Below, in pieces: positions 15,001-26,919 of a stretch of 64,000 nucleotides of DNA. Location: contig CAJFCV020000001.1 of assembly GCA_904066235.2 (NCBI GenBank), positions 13,325,291 through 13,389,290 on the forward strand, read 5' to 3'. A model generated the notes under the pieces. That model saw only the letters and a program-made list of their open reading frames with translations, was not told the DNA's origin and searched no databases. Each line of letters starts with the position of its first letter. Positions within the stretch are counted from its first letter, which is position 1. Source of the DNA: Bursaphelenchus xylophilus. Lineage: Eukaryota > Nematoda > Chromadorea > Rhabditida > Aphelenchoididae. The translations under genes and the position numbers were made by a program.

Positions 15001-18000
15001 TGTCTAGTATAATATCAGAGTTTTTCGCCCAGCGTGGGCGTAGTTTGATTCCAAAACAGCTGAGACTTGCCACGCTAAAATCTTAGGAGGTTACCTTTCG
15101 AATGGTGTATGTCTTGTCAATTCACTCCGTCATCACTAATTCACTTTTTTTCAAACTGATGTCTAGTATAATATCAGAGTTTTTCGCCCAGCGTGGGCGT
15201 AGTTTGATTCCAAAAAAGCTGAGACTTGCCATAATAAAATCTTAGGAGGTTACCTTTCGAATGGTGTATGTCCTGTCAATTCACTCCGTCATCACTAATT
15301 CACTTTTTTTTCAAACTGGTGTCTAGTATAATATCAGAGTTTTTCGCCCAGTGTGGGCGTAGTTTGATTCCAAAAAAGCTGAGACTTGCCATGATAAAAT
15401 CTTAGGAGGTTACCTTTCGAATGGTGTATGTCTTGTCAATTCACTCCGTCATCACTAATTCACTTTTTTTCAAAACTGGTGTCTAGTATAATATCAGAGT
15501 TTTTCGCCCAGTGTGGGCGTAGTTTGATTCCAAAAAAGCTGAGACTTGCCATGATAAAATCTTAGGAGGTTACCTTTCGAATGGTGTATGTCCTGTCAAT
15601 TCACTCCGTCATCACTAATTCACTTTTTTTCAAAACTGGTGTCTAGTATAATATCAGAGTTTTTCGCCCAGCGTGGGCGTAGTTTGATTCCAAAAAAGTT
15701 GAAACTTGCCATGCTAAAATCTTAGGAGGTTACCTTTCGAATGGTGTATGTCTTGTCAATTCACTCCGTCATCACTAATTCACCTTTTTTCAAAACCGGT
15801 GTCTAGTATAATATCACAGTTTTTCGCCCAGTGTGGGCGTAGTTTGATTCCAAAAAAGCTGAAACTTGCCATGCTAAAATCTTAGGAGGTTACCTTTCGA
15901 ATGGTGTATGTCTTGTCAATTCACTCCGTCATCACTAATTCACCTTTTTTCAAAACTGGTGTCTAGTATAATATCACAGTTTTTCGCCCAGTGTGGGCGT
16001 AGTTTGATTCCAAAAAAGCTGAGACTTGCCATGATAAAATCTTAGGAGGTTACCTTTCGAATGGTGTATGTCTTGTCAATTCACTCCGTCATCACTAATT
16101 CACTTTTTTTTCAAACTGATGTCTAGTATAATATCAGAGTTTTTCGCCCAGTGTGGGCGTAGTTTGATTCCAAAAAAGTTGAAACTTGCCATGCTAAAAT
16201 CTTAGGAGGTTACCTTTCGAATGGTGTATGTCTTGTCAATTCACTCCGTCATCACTAATTCACTTTTTTTCAAACTGATGTCTAGTATAATATCAGAGTT
16301 TTTCGCCCAGTGTGGGCGTAGTTTGATTCCAAAAAAGCTGAGACTTGCCATGATAAAATCTTAGGAGGTTACCTTTCGAATGGTGTATGTCTTGTCAATT
16401 CACTCCGTCATCACTAATTCACTTTTTTTCAAACTGATGTCTAGTATAATATCAGAGTTTTTCGCCCAGCGTGGGCGTAGTTTGATTCCAAAACAGTTGA
16501 AACTTGCCATGCTAAAATCTTAGGAGGTTACCTTTCGAATGGTGTATGTCTTGTCAATTCACTCCGTCATCACTAATTCACCTTTTTTCAAAACCGGTGT
16601 CTAGTATAATATCAGAGTTTTTCGCCCAGTGTGGGCGTAGTTTGATTCCAAAAAAGCTGAAACTTGCCATGCTAAAATCTTAGGAGGTTACCTTTCGAAT
16701 GGTGTATGTCTTGTCAATTCACTCCGTCATCACTAATTCACTTTTTTTCAAACTGATGTCTAGTATAATATCAGAGTTTTTCGCCCAGTGTGGGCGTAGT
16801 TTGATTCCAAAAAAGTTGAAACTTGCCATGCTAAAATCTTAGGAGGTTACCTTTCGAATGGTGTATGTCTTGTCAATTCACTCCGTCATCACTAATTCAC
16901 CTTTTTTCAAAACCGGTGTCAAGTATAATATCAGAGTTTTTCGCCCAGTGTGGGCGTAGTTTGATTCCAAAAAAGCTGAAACTTGCCATGCTAAAATCTT
17001 AGGAGGTTACCTTTCGAATGGTGTATGTCTTGTCAATTCACTCCGTCATCACTAATTCACCTTTTTTCAAAACCGGTGTCTAGTATAATATCAGAGTTTT
17101 TCGCCCAGTGTGGGCGTAGTTTGATTCCAAAAAAGCTGAAACTTGCCATGCTAAAATCTTAGGAGGTTACCTTTCGAATGGTGTATGTCTTGTCAATTCA
17201 CTCCGTCATCACTAATTCACTTTTTTTCAAACTGATGTCTAGTATAATATCAGAGTTTTTCGCCCAGTGTGGGCGTAGTTTGATTCCAAAAAAGCTGAGA
17301 CTTGCCATGATAAAATCTTAGGAGGTTACCTTTCGAATGGTGTATGTCTTGTCAATTCACTCCGTCATCACTAATTCACTTTTTTTCAAACTGATGTCTA
17401 GTATAATATCAGAGTTTTTCGCCCAGCGTGGGCGTAGTTTGATTCCAAAACGGCTGAAACTTGCCACGCTAAAATCTTAGGAGGTTACCTTTCGAATGGT
17501 GTATGTCTTGTCAATTCACTCCGTCATCACTAATTCACCTTTTTTCAAAACCGGTGTCTAGTATAATATCAGAGTTTTTCGCCCAGTGTGGGCGTAGTTT
17601 GATTCCAAAAAAGCTGAAACTTGCCATGCTAAAATCTTAGGAGGTTACCTTTCGAATGGTGTATGTCTTGTCAATTCACTCCGTCATCACTAATTCACTT
17701 TTTTTCAAACTGATGTCTAGTATAATATCAGAGTTTTTCGCCCAGTGTGGGCGTAGTTTGATTCCAAAAAAGTTGAAACTTGCCATGCTAAAATCTTAGG
17801 AGGTTACCTTTCGAATGGTGTATGTCTTGTCAATTCACTCCGTCATCACTAATTCACCTTTTTTCAAAACCGGTGTCAAGTATAATATCAGAGTTTTTCG
17901 CCCAGTGTGGGCGTAGTTTGATTCCAAAAAAGCTGAAACTTGCCATGCTAAAATCTTAGGAGGTTACCTTTCGAATGGTGTATGTCTTGTCAATTCACTC

Positions 18001-21000
18001 CGTCATCACTAATTCACCTTTTTTCAAAACTGGTGTCTAGTATAATATCACAGTTTTTCGCCCAGTGTGGGCGTAGTTTGATTCCAAAAAAGCTGAAACT
18101 TGCCATGCTAAAATCTTAGGAGGTTACCTTTCGAATGGTGTATGTCTTGTCAATTCACTCCGTCATCACTAATTCACCTTTTTTCAAAACTGGTGTCTAG
18201 TATAATATCACAGTTTTTCGCCCAGTGTGGGCGTAGTTTGATTCCAAAAAAGCTGAGACTTGCCATGATAAAATCTTAGGAGGTTACCTTTCGAATGGTG
18301 TATGTCTTGTCAATTCACTCCGTCATCACTAATTCACTTTTTTTTCAAACTGATGTCTAGTATAATATCAGAGTTTTTCGCCCAGTGTGGGCGTAGTTTG
18401 ATTCCAAAAAAGCTGAGACTTGCCATGATAAAATCTTAGGAGGTTACCTTTCGAATGGTGTATGTCCTGTCAATTCACTCCGTCATCACTAATTCACTTT
18501 TTTTTCAAACTGATGTCTAGTATAATATCAGAGTTTTTCGCCCAGCGTGGGCGTAGTTTGATTCCAAAACGGTTGAAACTTGCCACGCTAAAATCTTAGG
18601 AGGTTACCTTTCGAATGGTGTATGTCTTGTCAATTCACTCCGTCATCACTAATTCACTTTTTTTCAAACTGATGTCTAGTATAATATCAGAGTTTTTCGC
18701 CCAGCGTGGGCGTAGTTTGATTCCAAAAAAGCTGAGACTTGCCATAATAAAATCTTAGGAGGTTACCTTTCGAATGGTGTATGTCCTGTCAATTCACTCC
18801 GTCATCACTAATTCACTTTTTTTCAAACTGGTGTCTAGTATAATATCAGAGTTTTTCGCCCAGTGTGGGCGTAGTTTGATTCCAAAAAAGCTGAGACTTG
18901 CCATGATAAAATCTTAGGAGGTTACCTTTCGAATGGTGTATGTCCTGTCAATTCACTCCGTCATCACTAATTCACTTTTTTTTCAAAACTGGTGTCTAGT
19001 ATAATATCAGAGTTTTTCGCCCAGTGTGGGCGTAGTTTGATTCCAAAAAAGCTGAGACTTGCCATGATAAAATCTTAGGAGGTTACCTTTCGAATGGTGT
19101 ATGTCCTGTCAATTCACTCCGTCATCACTAATTCACTTTTTTTTCAAAACTGGTGTCTAGTATAATATCAGAGTTTTTCGCCCAGCGTGGGCGTAGTTTG
19201 ATTCCAAAAAAGTTGAAACTTGCCTTGCTAAAATCTTAGGAGGTTACCTTTCGAATGGTGTATGTCTTGCCAATTCACTCCGTCATCACTAATTCACCTT
19301 TTTTCAAAACCGGTGTCTAGTATAATATCACAGTTTTTCGCCCAGTGTGGGCGTAGTTTGATTCCAAAAAAGCTGAAACTTGCCATGCTAAAATCTTAGG
19401 AGGTTACCTTTCGAATGGTGTATGTCTTGTCAATTCACTCCGTCATCACTAATTCACCTTTTTTCAAAACCGGTGTCTAGTATAATATCACAGTTTTTCG
19501 CCCAGTGTGGGCGTAGTTTGATTCCAAAAAAGCTGAGACTTGCCATGATAAAATCTTAGGAGGTTACCTTTCGAATGGTGTATGTCTTGTCAATTCACTC
19601 CGTCATCACTAATTCACTTTTTTTTCAAACTGATGTCTAGTATAATATCAGAGTTTTTCGCCCAGTGTGGGCGTAGTTTGATTCCAAAAAAGTTGAAACT
19701 TGCCATGCTAAAATCTTAGGAGGTTACCTTTCGAATGGTGTATGTCTTGTCAATTCACTCCGTCATCACTAATTCACTTTTTTTTCAAACTGATGTCTAG
19801 TATAATATCAGAGTTTTTCGCCCAGTGTGGGCGTAGTTTGATTCCAAAAAAGCTGAGACTTGCCATGATAAAATCTTAGGAGGTTACCTTTCGAATGGTG
19901 TATGTCTTGTCAATTCACTCCGTCATCACTAATTCACTTTTTTTTCAAACTGATGTCTAGTATAATATCAGAGTTTTTCGCCCAGCGTGGGCGTAGTTTG
20001 ATTCCAAAAAAGCTGAAACTTGCCACGCTAAAATCTTAGGAGGTTACCTTTCGAATGGTGTATGTCTTGTCAATTCACTCCGTCATCACTAATTCACCTT
20101 TTTTCAAAACTGGTGTCTAGTATAATATCAGAGTTTTTCGCCCAGTGTGGGCGTAGTTTGATTCCAAAAAAGCTGAAACTTGCCATGCTAAAATCTTAGG
20201 AGGTTACCTTTCGAATGGTGTATGTCTTGTCAATTCACTCCGTCATCACTAATTCACTTTTTTTTCAAACTGATGTCTAGTATAATATCAGAGTTTTTCG
20301 CCCAGTGTGGGCGTAGTTTGATTCCAAAAAAGCTGAGACTTGCCATGCTAAAATCTTAGGAGGTTACCTTTCGAATGGTGTATGTCTTGTCAATTCACTC
20401 CGTCATCACTAATTCACCTTTTTTCAAAACTGGTGTCTAGTATAATATCAGAGTTTTTCGCCCAGTGTGGGCGTAGTTTGATTCCAAAAAAGCTGAAACT
20501 TGCCATGCTAAAATCTTAGGAGGTTACCTTTCGAATGGTGTATGTCTTGTCAATTCACTCCGTCATCACTAATTCACTTTTTTTCAAACTGGTGTCTAGT
20601 ATAATATCAGAGTTTTTCGCCCAGTGTGGGCGTAGTTTGATTCCAAAAAAGCTGAAACTTGCCATGCTAAAATCTTAGGAGGTTACCTTTCGAATGGTGT
20701 ATGTCTTGTCAATTCACTCCGTCATCACTAATTCACTTTTTTTTCAAACTGGTGTCTAGTATAATATCAGAGTTTTTCGCCCAGTGTGGGCGTAGTTTGA
20801 TTCCAAAAAAGCTGAGACTTGCCATGATAAAATCTTAGGAGGTTACCTTTCGAATGGTGTATGTCTTGTCAATTCACTCCGTCATCACTAATTCACTTTT
20901 TTTTCAAACTGATGTCTAGTATAATATCAGAGTTTTTCGCCCAGCGTGGGCGTAGTTTGATTCCAAAACGGTTGAAACTTGCCACGCTAAAATCTTAGGA

Positions 21001-21332
21001 GGTTACCTTTCGAATGGTGTATGTCTTGTCAATTCACTCCGTCATCACTAATTCACCTTTTTTCAAAACCGGTGTCTAGTATAATATCAGAGTTTTTCGC
21101 CCAGTGTGGGCGTAGTTTGATTCCAAAAAAGCTGAGACTTGCCATGCTAAAATCTTAGGAGGTTACCTTTCGAATGGTGTATGTCTTGTCAATTCACTCC
21201 GTCATCACTAATTCACTTTTTTTCAAACTGATGTCTAGTATAATATCAGAGTTTTTCGCCCAGTGTGGGCGTAGTTTGATTCCAAAAAAGCTGAAACTTG
21301 CCATGCTAAAATCTTAGGAGGTTACCTTTCGA
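1..21332. repeat. 159-bp satellite array, ~134 monomers
   Basis: Head-to-tail monomers of 158-160 bp; the phrase AATTCACTTTTTTTC recurs at 1, 160, 319, 478 and so on to the gap. Length differences come from a T6-T8 run. Each monomer carries GGTTACC and TTCGAA, so a BstEII or BstBI digest would give a 159-bp ladder, and a small palindrome CGCCCA-GTG-TGGGCG. Variation is confined to a few positions: A/G before TGTCTAG, AGAG/ACAG, GTG/GCG in the palindrome loop, CTGAG/CTGAA, CATGCTA/CATGATA/CACGCTA, and GTCTTG/GTCCTG. A rare variant (GTGTCAAG) recurs at 16916 and 17873, six monomers apart. No long open frame exists. It could be centromeric, subtelomeric or simply heterochromatic. Confidence 0.98.
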
Positions 21333-21832
21333 NNNNNNNNNNNNNNNNNNNNNNNNNNNNNNNNNNNNNNNNNNNNNNNNNNNNNNNNNNNNNNNNNNNN
21401 NNNNNNNNNNNNNNNNNNNNNNNNNNNNNNNNNNNNNNNNNNNNNNNNNNNNNNNNNNNNNNNNNNNNNNNNNNNNNNNNNNNNNNNNNNNNNNNNNNNN
21501 NNNNNNNNNNNNNNNNNNNNNNNNNNNNNNNNNNNNNNNNNNNNNNNNNNNNNNNNNNNNNNNNNNNNNNNNNNNNNNNNNNNNNNNNNNNNNNNNNNNN
21601 NNNNNNNNNNNNNNNNNNNNNNNNNNNNNNNNNNNNNNNNNNNNNNNNNNNNNNNNNNNNNNNNNNNNNNNNNNNNNNNNNNNNNNNNNNNNNNNNNNNN
21701 NNNNNNNNNNNNNNNNNNNNNNNNNNNNNNNNNNNNNNNNNNNNNNNNNNNNNNNNNNNNNNNNNNNNNNNNNNNNNNNNNNNNNNNNNNNNNNNNNNNN
21801 NNNNNNNNNNNNNNNNNNNNNNNNNNNNNNNN
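21333..21832. other. Assembly gap (500 N)
   Basis: Exactly 500 N bases interrupt the satellite. The round number suggests a placeholder, so the true array length is unknown. Confidence 0.99.
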
Positions 21833-22310
21833 GCTAAAATCTCATGCCATTACCTTTCGAATGGTATAGGTCTTGTCAATTCACTCCGTCATCACTAATT
21901 GACCTTTTTTTTAAAACCGGTGCCTAGTATAATATCAGAGTATTTCGCCCAGTGTGGGCGTAATTTGATTCCAAAAAAGCTGCAACTTGCCGTGCTAAAA
22001 TCTCATGCCATTACCTTTCGAATGGTGTATGTCTTGTCAATTCACTCTTTCATCACTAATTCACTTTTTTTCTAAACTGGTGCCTAGTATAATAACAGAG
22101 TATTTCGCCCAGTGTGGGCGTAGTTTGATTCCAAAAAAGCTGAAACTTGCCGTGCTAAAATCTAATGAGGTGACCTTTCGAATGGTATATGTCATGTCAA
22201 TTCACTCTTTCATCACTAATTCACTTTTTTTTCAAACTGATGTCTAGGAGTATTCCAGTGTGGGCGTAATTTGATTCCAAAAAAGCTGAAACTTGCCGTG
22301 CTAAAATCTC
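21833..22310. repeat. Diverged satellite monomers at array edge
   Basis: About three copies of the same satellite with many private changes: TATTTCGCCC instead of TTTTTCGCCC, GCCTAG instead of GTCTAG, CATGCCATT or AATGAGG instead of TTAGGAGG. The last copy has a deletion near 22250. Greater divergence at the flank is what unequal crossing-over predicts for the edge of an array. After 22310 the similarity stops. Confidence 0.93.
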
Positions 22311-22457
22311 ATTATCCAATTTACATTACTCATATAATATCATTGCAAACTATATTGCTTTAACCATCCTTCTCCAGATACTTCATCCTCAAAGCTTCGA
22401 ATCTTTTACAAGAAATGACTGTATGCAGAATTTATTCGCAATAAAATCCCATTTTAA

Positions 22458-22605
22458 TTATACGTCTCTTGGTTTTCGATTTGCATCTCCATACGCATCA
22501 TCCGAATAGAGGCCATAGAACGGTTCAAGGGTTGGATTAGCAGTTGGGACCACTGGGCCACCTTCGTCGAGGAACATTCTGCGAACGTTTTTTGTCGTGG
22601 GCGTT
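22458..22605 (-). CDS. Putative terminal exon, unknown protein
   Basis: Minus-strand open frame ending in TAA at 22458, 22 nt before an AATAAA signal (forward TTTATT, 22431-22436), which looks like a real gene 3' end. A possible acceptor TCATTTAG precedes the exon; the frame also stays open upstream to about 22655 but without an ATG there. The predicted tail is Pro/Asp/Tyr-rich (includes VVPTANPTLEPF and GLYSDDAYGDA) and is not recognised. The frame just upstream (22740-23450, same strand), split by a hAT MITE, may be part of the same gene or of a decayed copy. Confidence 0.35.
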
Positions 22606-22739
22606 CTAAATGAGCTTGTTGTCGTAATCACGACGACAAGGTAAAATTGTACCAAAAGTTGAAGAAAGGTGGCAAAAATTTATGAAGCGAGAATTTAAAA
22701 CATGTAATTTGAAGAGAAAAGCTTTCAGATGTCTAATTG

Positions 22740-23450
22740 TTATATGTTAAAAGAATTTCCTAAAATACGACCAAAAATAATATCAGAGATCCAAACAAAA
22801 ATTAAATTGCGCTGGTAAGGGCACAGAAATTTCTTGTACATACACGACGAACCCCGAAAATTCCGCTTCTTTCGTGGCTCATACCGCCGTGTTAAAGACT
22901 GAGATGCCCGTGGGATGTCGGTCATTTGTCTAAACATGGGTTCTGTCCAGAGATTGCCACAGCTCCGGAGCCGGCTCTTGGCTCCGGCTCTGAGCGGCTC
23001 CGGCCCCGAGCCGGAAATTTTGGGGTCGGCTCCGGCTCCCGAGCCCAAAGTCGGAGCCAGGCTTTCCAGCGGTCAGAAAAGTAAAAATTTCGTGATCTTG
23101 TTAAACCAAATTGCTTGAAAAAACACTGCGGAGGATGTGACTTGACTGCAGAAACGTTGGCTGTGTGATCTCTGGCACTAATAACTTTTATTTTTGGAAA
23201 AATATTTTAAAAAAAACATTTTGCATAGGAGCCGGGATTCGGAGCCGGAGGCCTTTTTAAATTTTGCACGGAGCCAAGAGCCGGAGCTGCAAATTTGGCC
23301 TCGGCTCCGGCTCTGGGAGCTAAGAGCAGGAGCCAAAATTTTGACCGTGGCAATCTCTGGTTCTGTCCAAGACGTTCGTTCTCGAACCGCTTTTTCTACG
23401 CTATTGTGGGAATGTTCCACAAAACCTGGTTCCGACCAGAACGTAGAACT
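22740..23450 (-). pseudogene. Open frame interrupted by a hAT MITE
   Basis: On the minus strand the frame before the MITE (ending ...SWTEP near 23360) and the frame after it (MFRQMTDIPRASQ...) are contiguous once the 412-bp element and one copy of its 8-bp target duplication are removed. The target codons (TGG ACA GAA CCC) read straight through. The interrupted frame is basic (RRYEPRKKRNFR) and not recognised. Either this is a disrupted gene or the element sits in a former exon. No start codon or splice sites could be fixed. Confidence 0.4.
22948..23359. mobile_element. hAT-type MITE, copy 1 (412 bp)
   Basis: Terminal inverted repeats CAGAGATTGCCAC (22948-22960) and GTGGCAATCTCTG (23347-23359) are perfect. 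The element is flanked by an exact 8-bp duplication GTTCTGTC (22940-22947 and 23360-23367). CAG-starting termini with 8-bp duplications are the hallmark of the hAT superfamily. The interior has no transposase and is rich in GGAGCCGG/CCGGCTCC repeats. Confidence 0.93.
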
Positions 23451-23544
23451 CTTCCGCTAACGGCGAGAAAATTCTACATATAGTCGCCAAGCGTCCCGTT
23501 GCCCAATTTGCAATGGATGAGGCCGGCCAGCCGGAGGAACAAGA

Positions 23545-23748
23545 ATGGAGAGTGCCGCTCCTACGGGTCTGGAAGTCGAAGACATGGCCAGCGGATCACA
23601 GGAACTCGTTGACCAGTGGCAGGTTGGTTCTGCGTTCGGGACTGGATCCCTGCCTTCGCTGATGAATCTGCCATTTTTGGCTTCAAGACACAATTCAGAC
23701 GATACAATGGCGATAGAAATGGCGCTTTTACGGCCGGATAACGAATAA
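23545..23748 (+). other. Plus-strand open frame, unknown
   Basis: A 67-codon ATG frame with reasonable composition (MESAAPTGLEVEDMASGSQE...). An overlapping frame from an ATG just upstream is also open, so the frame is ambiguous. Its last ~80 bases (23688-23767) belong to a segment duplicated at 24484-24563, which argues for repeat-derived sequence. No function can be suggested. Confidence 0.2.
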
Positions 23749-23767
23749 AAAACCCACATTAACCCAA

Positions 23768-24195
23768 CCGGGAAGTACCCCAAGTGCGGCGCTCAGATTT
23801 TAATGAAACTTGGCACAAATTTAGAGTAATTTTTTCTAAAATATATGCGAGAATCCTAGCTCGCGCTTTGCAGAGACAACCGAGATTTTTAGATCGAAAG
23901 TTGGCGAAAATATGACACTTTTTGCCGAATTTTGGCACGAAAAGTTTTAAGCCTATTTCTATCATTGAGGGTAATGTTTCCACAAAAAATCAATTTTTTC
24001 CGCACGAAACTGCCAAAGTTATGGCCAAAAAGCGTTTTTCTCTCTGTCCGCTCTCCGAGAGAGATCGTTCAACCCTCTCGGCTGCACTTGCAAAGCGCGA
24101 GCTAAAACTTCCAGGAATTAATGCTTAGTCCATGACCGATGTGTGTTCTAAATTTGAAAAAAATCTGAGCGTCGCACTTGGGGTACTTCCCCTGT
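23768..24195. mobile_element. MITE family 2, copy i
   Basis: Terminal inverted repeats of about 30 bp begin (A)GGGGAAGTACCCCAAG and continue TGCGACGCTCAGATTTT on both ends. The interior carries further inverted blocks around AGCTCGCGCTTTGCA and GATCGAAAGTTGGCGAAA. Related copies lie at about 44951-45412, 50353-50920 and 61722-62176. The target duplication is not clear for this copy. No coding capacity. Confidence 0.85.
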
Positions 24196-24235
24196 AAACT
24201 AACAATAGCAAGCTACGAAACACCCCCTTTCCTAG

Positions 24236-24448
24236 TCGTTCCAGGAAGTGCGTAGGCATTTTTTCGCGGCGCACAGTGCATTTTTCTTCTTTTTTTGTGC
24301 CGTGAAATCTTTGTCACGCGCCCAAAATGCGCGGCGACGTAGTTGAAAAAAGCCTACGTCACTGCGACGTTTGAATCGCACGTTGCAAAGGTCAAACGCA
24401 AAGTGCGGAAATTTTGCGGCGAAAGGTCCACGCACTTTCTGGAACGAG
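24236..24448. mobile_element. Short MITE with CGTTCCAG termini
   Basis: Ends CGTTCCAGGAAGTGCGT and ACGCACTTTCTGGAACG are inverted copies with one mismatch. They are flanked by AGT on both sides, compatible with a 3-bp target duplication. The interior is CG-rich with GACGT repeats and has no gene. Confidence 0.7.
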
Positions 24449-24729
24449 TTGTACTCCTACCTCCAAACGTCCCTTTGACACACGATTCAAACAATACAAT
24501 ACCGACAGTACTGGCGCTTTTACGGCCGAACAAAGGATAAGCAACCCTCACTAACCCAACTCTTCTTCCTGGCCCTATTCCCCTCCTACGTTTGCATCCT
24601 ACCCTTCCACGATGCCAGTCTCCTAGGTCGAAAATGCCCAATGCCCGAGTGGATAGGAGTAATTCGGTCGAGCCATAATTCAACGCCTTTCAGAGCCAAA
24701 AACTAAAAGAATTCTAGGTACCCCTCACT

Positions 24730-25140
24730 TCCGCGTCCTGACATTTCGGGTCAGGGACAGTTCAGGTCAACGATACCGTTTAATATTTTCGCTTCGGAAC
24801 TAGGGAAAAAAGATTTTTTGGAGGATTGGAACAAAATTTTGAACTGTTTTCGCTTCGGGATAAAATCCCGTGCTTCTAGTTAAAAACATAAACAATGGAT
24901 ACGATTTTCTGATTTGCTCGTCGCTTAAAGACACTATTTTCCGAAAAAAATCGAAGATAAACCTTACTTCTCCAGAAAACACTTTTTCCAGTCCCGAAGC
25001 GAAAAAATTTCAAAAATTTGTTCAAATTCTCAAAAAAAATCCTTTTCTCCAAGTCCCGAAGCAAAAATATTAAACGGTACCGTCGACCCGACCTGTCGTG
25101 ACGCGATTTGCCCCTGACCCGAAACGCGGTAGCGCCCCCC
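24730..25140. repeat. Foldback element with TTCGGGTCAGGG arms
   Basis: Left arm TTTCGGGTCAGGG...ACCGTTTAATATTTTCGCTTCGG (from ~24749) is matched in reverse by the right arm CCGAAGCAAAAATATTAAACGGT...CCCTGACCCGAAA (to ~25122). Arms are about 100 bp or more with mismatches. CACTTCC lies just outside both ends as a possible target duplication. Boundaries are approximate. No gene. Confidence 0.7.
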
Positions 25141-25340
25141 ACTTCCAGACTAAACCATCAATCTCTAAGATATGTGCTCTCTACCGGCCCAGTAATAATA
25201 ATTTCGTCCTAGGTTGTCCAACTACAGCATCAGCACCATTCAACCCAATTCCGATTACTTACCTTCTCCGCCCTTTTCTCCCATTCCCCCTACACCTTTC
25301 AAAGCAAGCAAGACAATATAAAAAAGAAACAAATAGGTAA

Positions 25341-26102
25341 AATTAAAATCGTAGATTATTCTTCTTCTTCTTGGCTGGAAAGTTGACTGGACAGGCTTAA
25401 TGGGAGAGGAATCTGTAAGAAAATGGAGATTAGAAGACTAAAAAATCAAAAATAAGTTCAACAATCTCATGAGTAATACAGGGACCTCGAAAAATTGCGC
25501 TCATAGTGACTAAATTTCCGAGAAAAATAGTAGTTATATACTTTTATCGTATTTAAAATTTACTTTATCCCCCTTATTTCACATTAGAGACCAAAACGTC
25601 AAACCGAAAGACACCTGATGTCAGAGACAAAATAAGTGGGTCAAAAGCTGTCACGATCCCATAATTCAATTTTAAAAAATACTAATTTACTTGATCTTTG
25701 ATCGGAATACCCCTGTAATCCACCAACGGGATTTAAGATCAGTTTAAAAACCGCCGCTTACTTTTTAATTTTCTTGCATTTTGCAGACTAAATGACGTTC
25801 TTGACATCCACCGCTCCACACTCAAATTCCTTCAAGCTTATACCAATTGTCATTCATACATAAACTTGGACGGGCGACCTAGAAGCAATGTTTTATTACA
25901 AATGGAAAAATTTGAAAATTGAATTTAACTATCTCATCAACAACATAAAGCCCCTACAAATCTTTCATAATCAAGTCCTTTACCACTAAATTAGACAATT
26001 CATGGAGCAACCAGCGTCTTTATCAACTTTTACCCTCAAAACGATCAAATATTACACCAGAGAGCTAAAAAATCCGTCATGACGACGAATTAAATAGCCC
26101 AT
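25341..26102. other. Mostly unassigned intergenic or intronic DNA
   Basis: A possible minus-strand terminal exon (acceptor TTCTTACAG near 25412, frame ending in four Glu codons and TAA near 25354) is the only gene-like signal. The block 26025-26090 (CCCTCAAAA...CCGTCATGACGACGAAT) recurs at about 26690-26805, so this stretch was duplicated around the foldback that follows. I see nothing else. Confidence 0.4.
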
Positions 26103-26665
26103 CCTTATTTCAAGTAGTTCTCAGCGAATAATGCACCAATTTCTATAAAATTTACATCAAATTGAAGCTGACGTACCCCATTTTCTGTCCACCAAATATG
26201 ACGGGCCCAAGTTCAAGGAGGCTCCCGTATTGACCCTTCACATTTTCATACCAAATTTTGGAGCCCGAAATCGGTGAAACTTGGAAAATTTTTGGAATGA
26301 TTTTCAATTGAGTTTCTCAGACTTGGGAAATTTTTGGATTTCCGGCAAAGTCACCTGATTCGACGGAATTTTTTTAAAAATTAAGGTTTACGGAAGTACG
26401 AAGTGCGGGCTTATTTAGCCAAAGACTCGAATATTTTCCAAGTTCGAGAACTCAATTGAAATTCATTGCAAAAATTTTCCAAGTTTCACCAATTTCGGGC
26501 TCCAAAATTTGGAATGAAAATGTCGAGGGTCAATACAGGAGCCTCCTTGAACTTGGGCCTGCCATATTTTGTGGACAGAAAATGGGGAACCTCAGCTTCA
26601 ATTTGACATAGATTTAATGGAAATTGGTGCATTATTGGCGGAGAAATACTTGAAATAGGGATAGA
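26103..26665. repeat. Foldback repeat, ~210-bp arms
   Basis: Left arm about 26103-26315 and right arm about 26440-26665 are imperfect inverted copies. For example CCCATTTTCTGTCCACCAAA pairs with TTTGTGGACAGAAAATGGG, and GAGCCCGAAATCGGTGAAAC with TTTCACCAATTTCGGGCTC. The spacer is ~125 bp. RNA made from it would form a long hairpin. It is flanked by direct copies of another repeat. Confidence 0.85.
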
Positions 26666-26919
26666 AGCTGGAGTAAAAAAGTGCCTTTTATCACCACTTA
26701 CCCCTCAAAAGGATTCAATATTACACTACAGAGATTAAAACTTCACAAAGAAACGACTACTCCCACGCGTTGGATACCATAATAAAATCCGTCATGAGGA
26801 CGAATGTAGATCTACATCTTTTGAATCCAAAATCAAACGGATTTCTAGCCCTAGATCAGCCAAAGTTCCCCTTTATTAACAAAACTTTGCTTACCTCCAA
26901 ACAATTGCACTGTGCATCC

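Larger units (their letters stand above)
23688..24563. repeat. ~80-bp direct repeat flanking MITEs
   Basis: Segments 23688-23767 and 24484-24563 are direct copies sharing GGCGCTTTTACGGCCG and a CTAACCCAAC/TTAACCCAAC end. Two MITEs lie between them (about 23768-24195 and 24236-24448), so the locus looks like a duplicated segment later filled with insertions. Confidence 0.7.

Noticed and set aside
1..21332. CRISPR-like regular repeats
   Set aside because: The repeated unit is the whole 159 bp with no variable spacers, in a genome with introns; it is a satellite.
22915..23460. Plus-strand frames rich in Glu/Pro/Ser (GSGPEPE...)
   Set aside because: Product of the GGAGCCGG repeats inside the hAT MITE.
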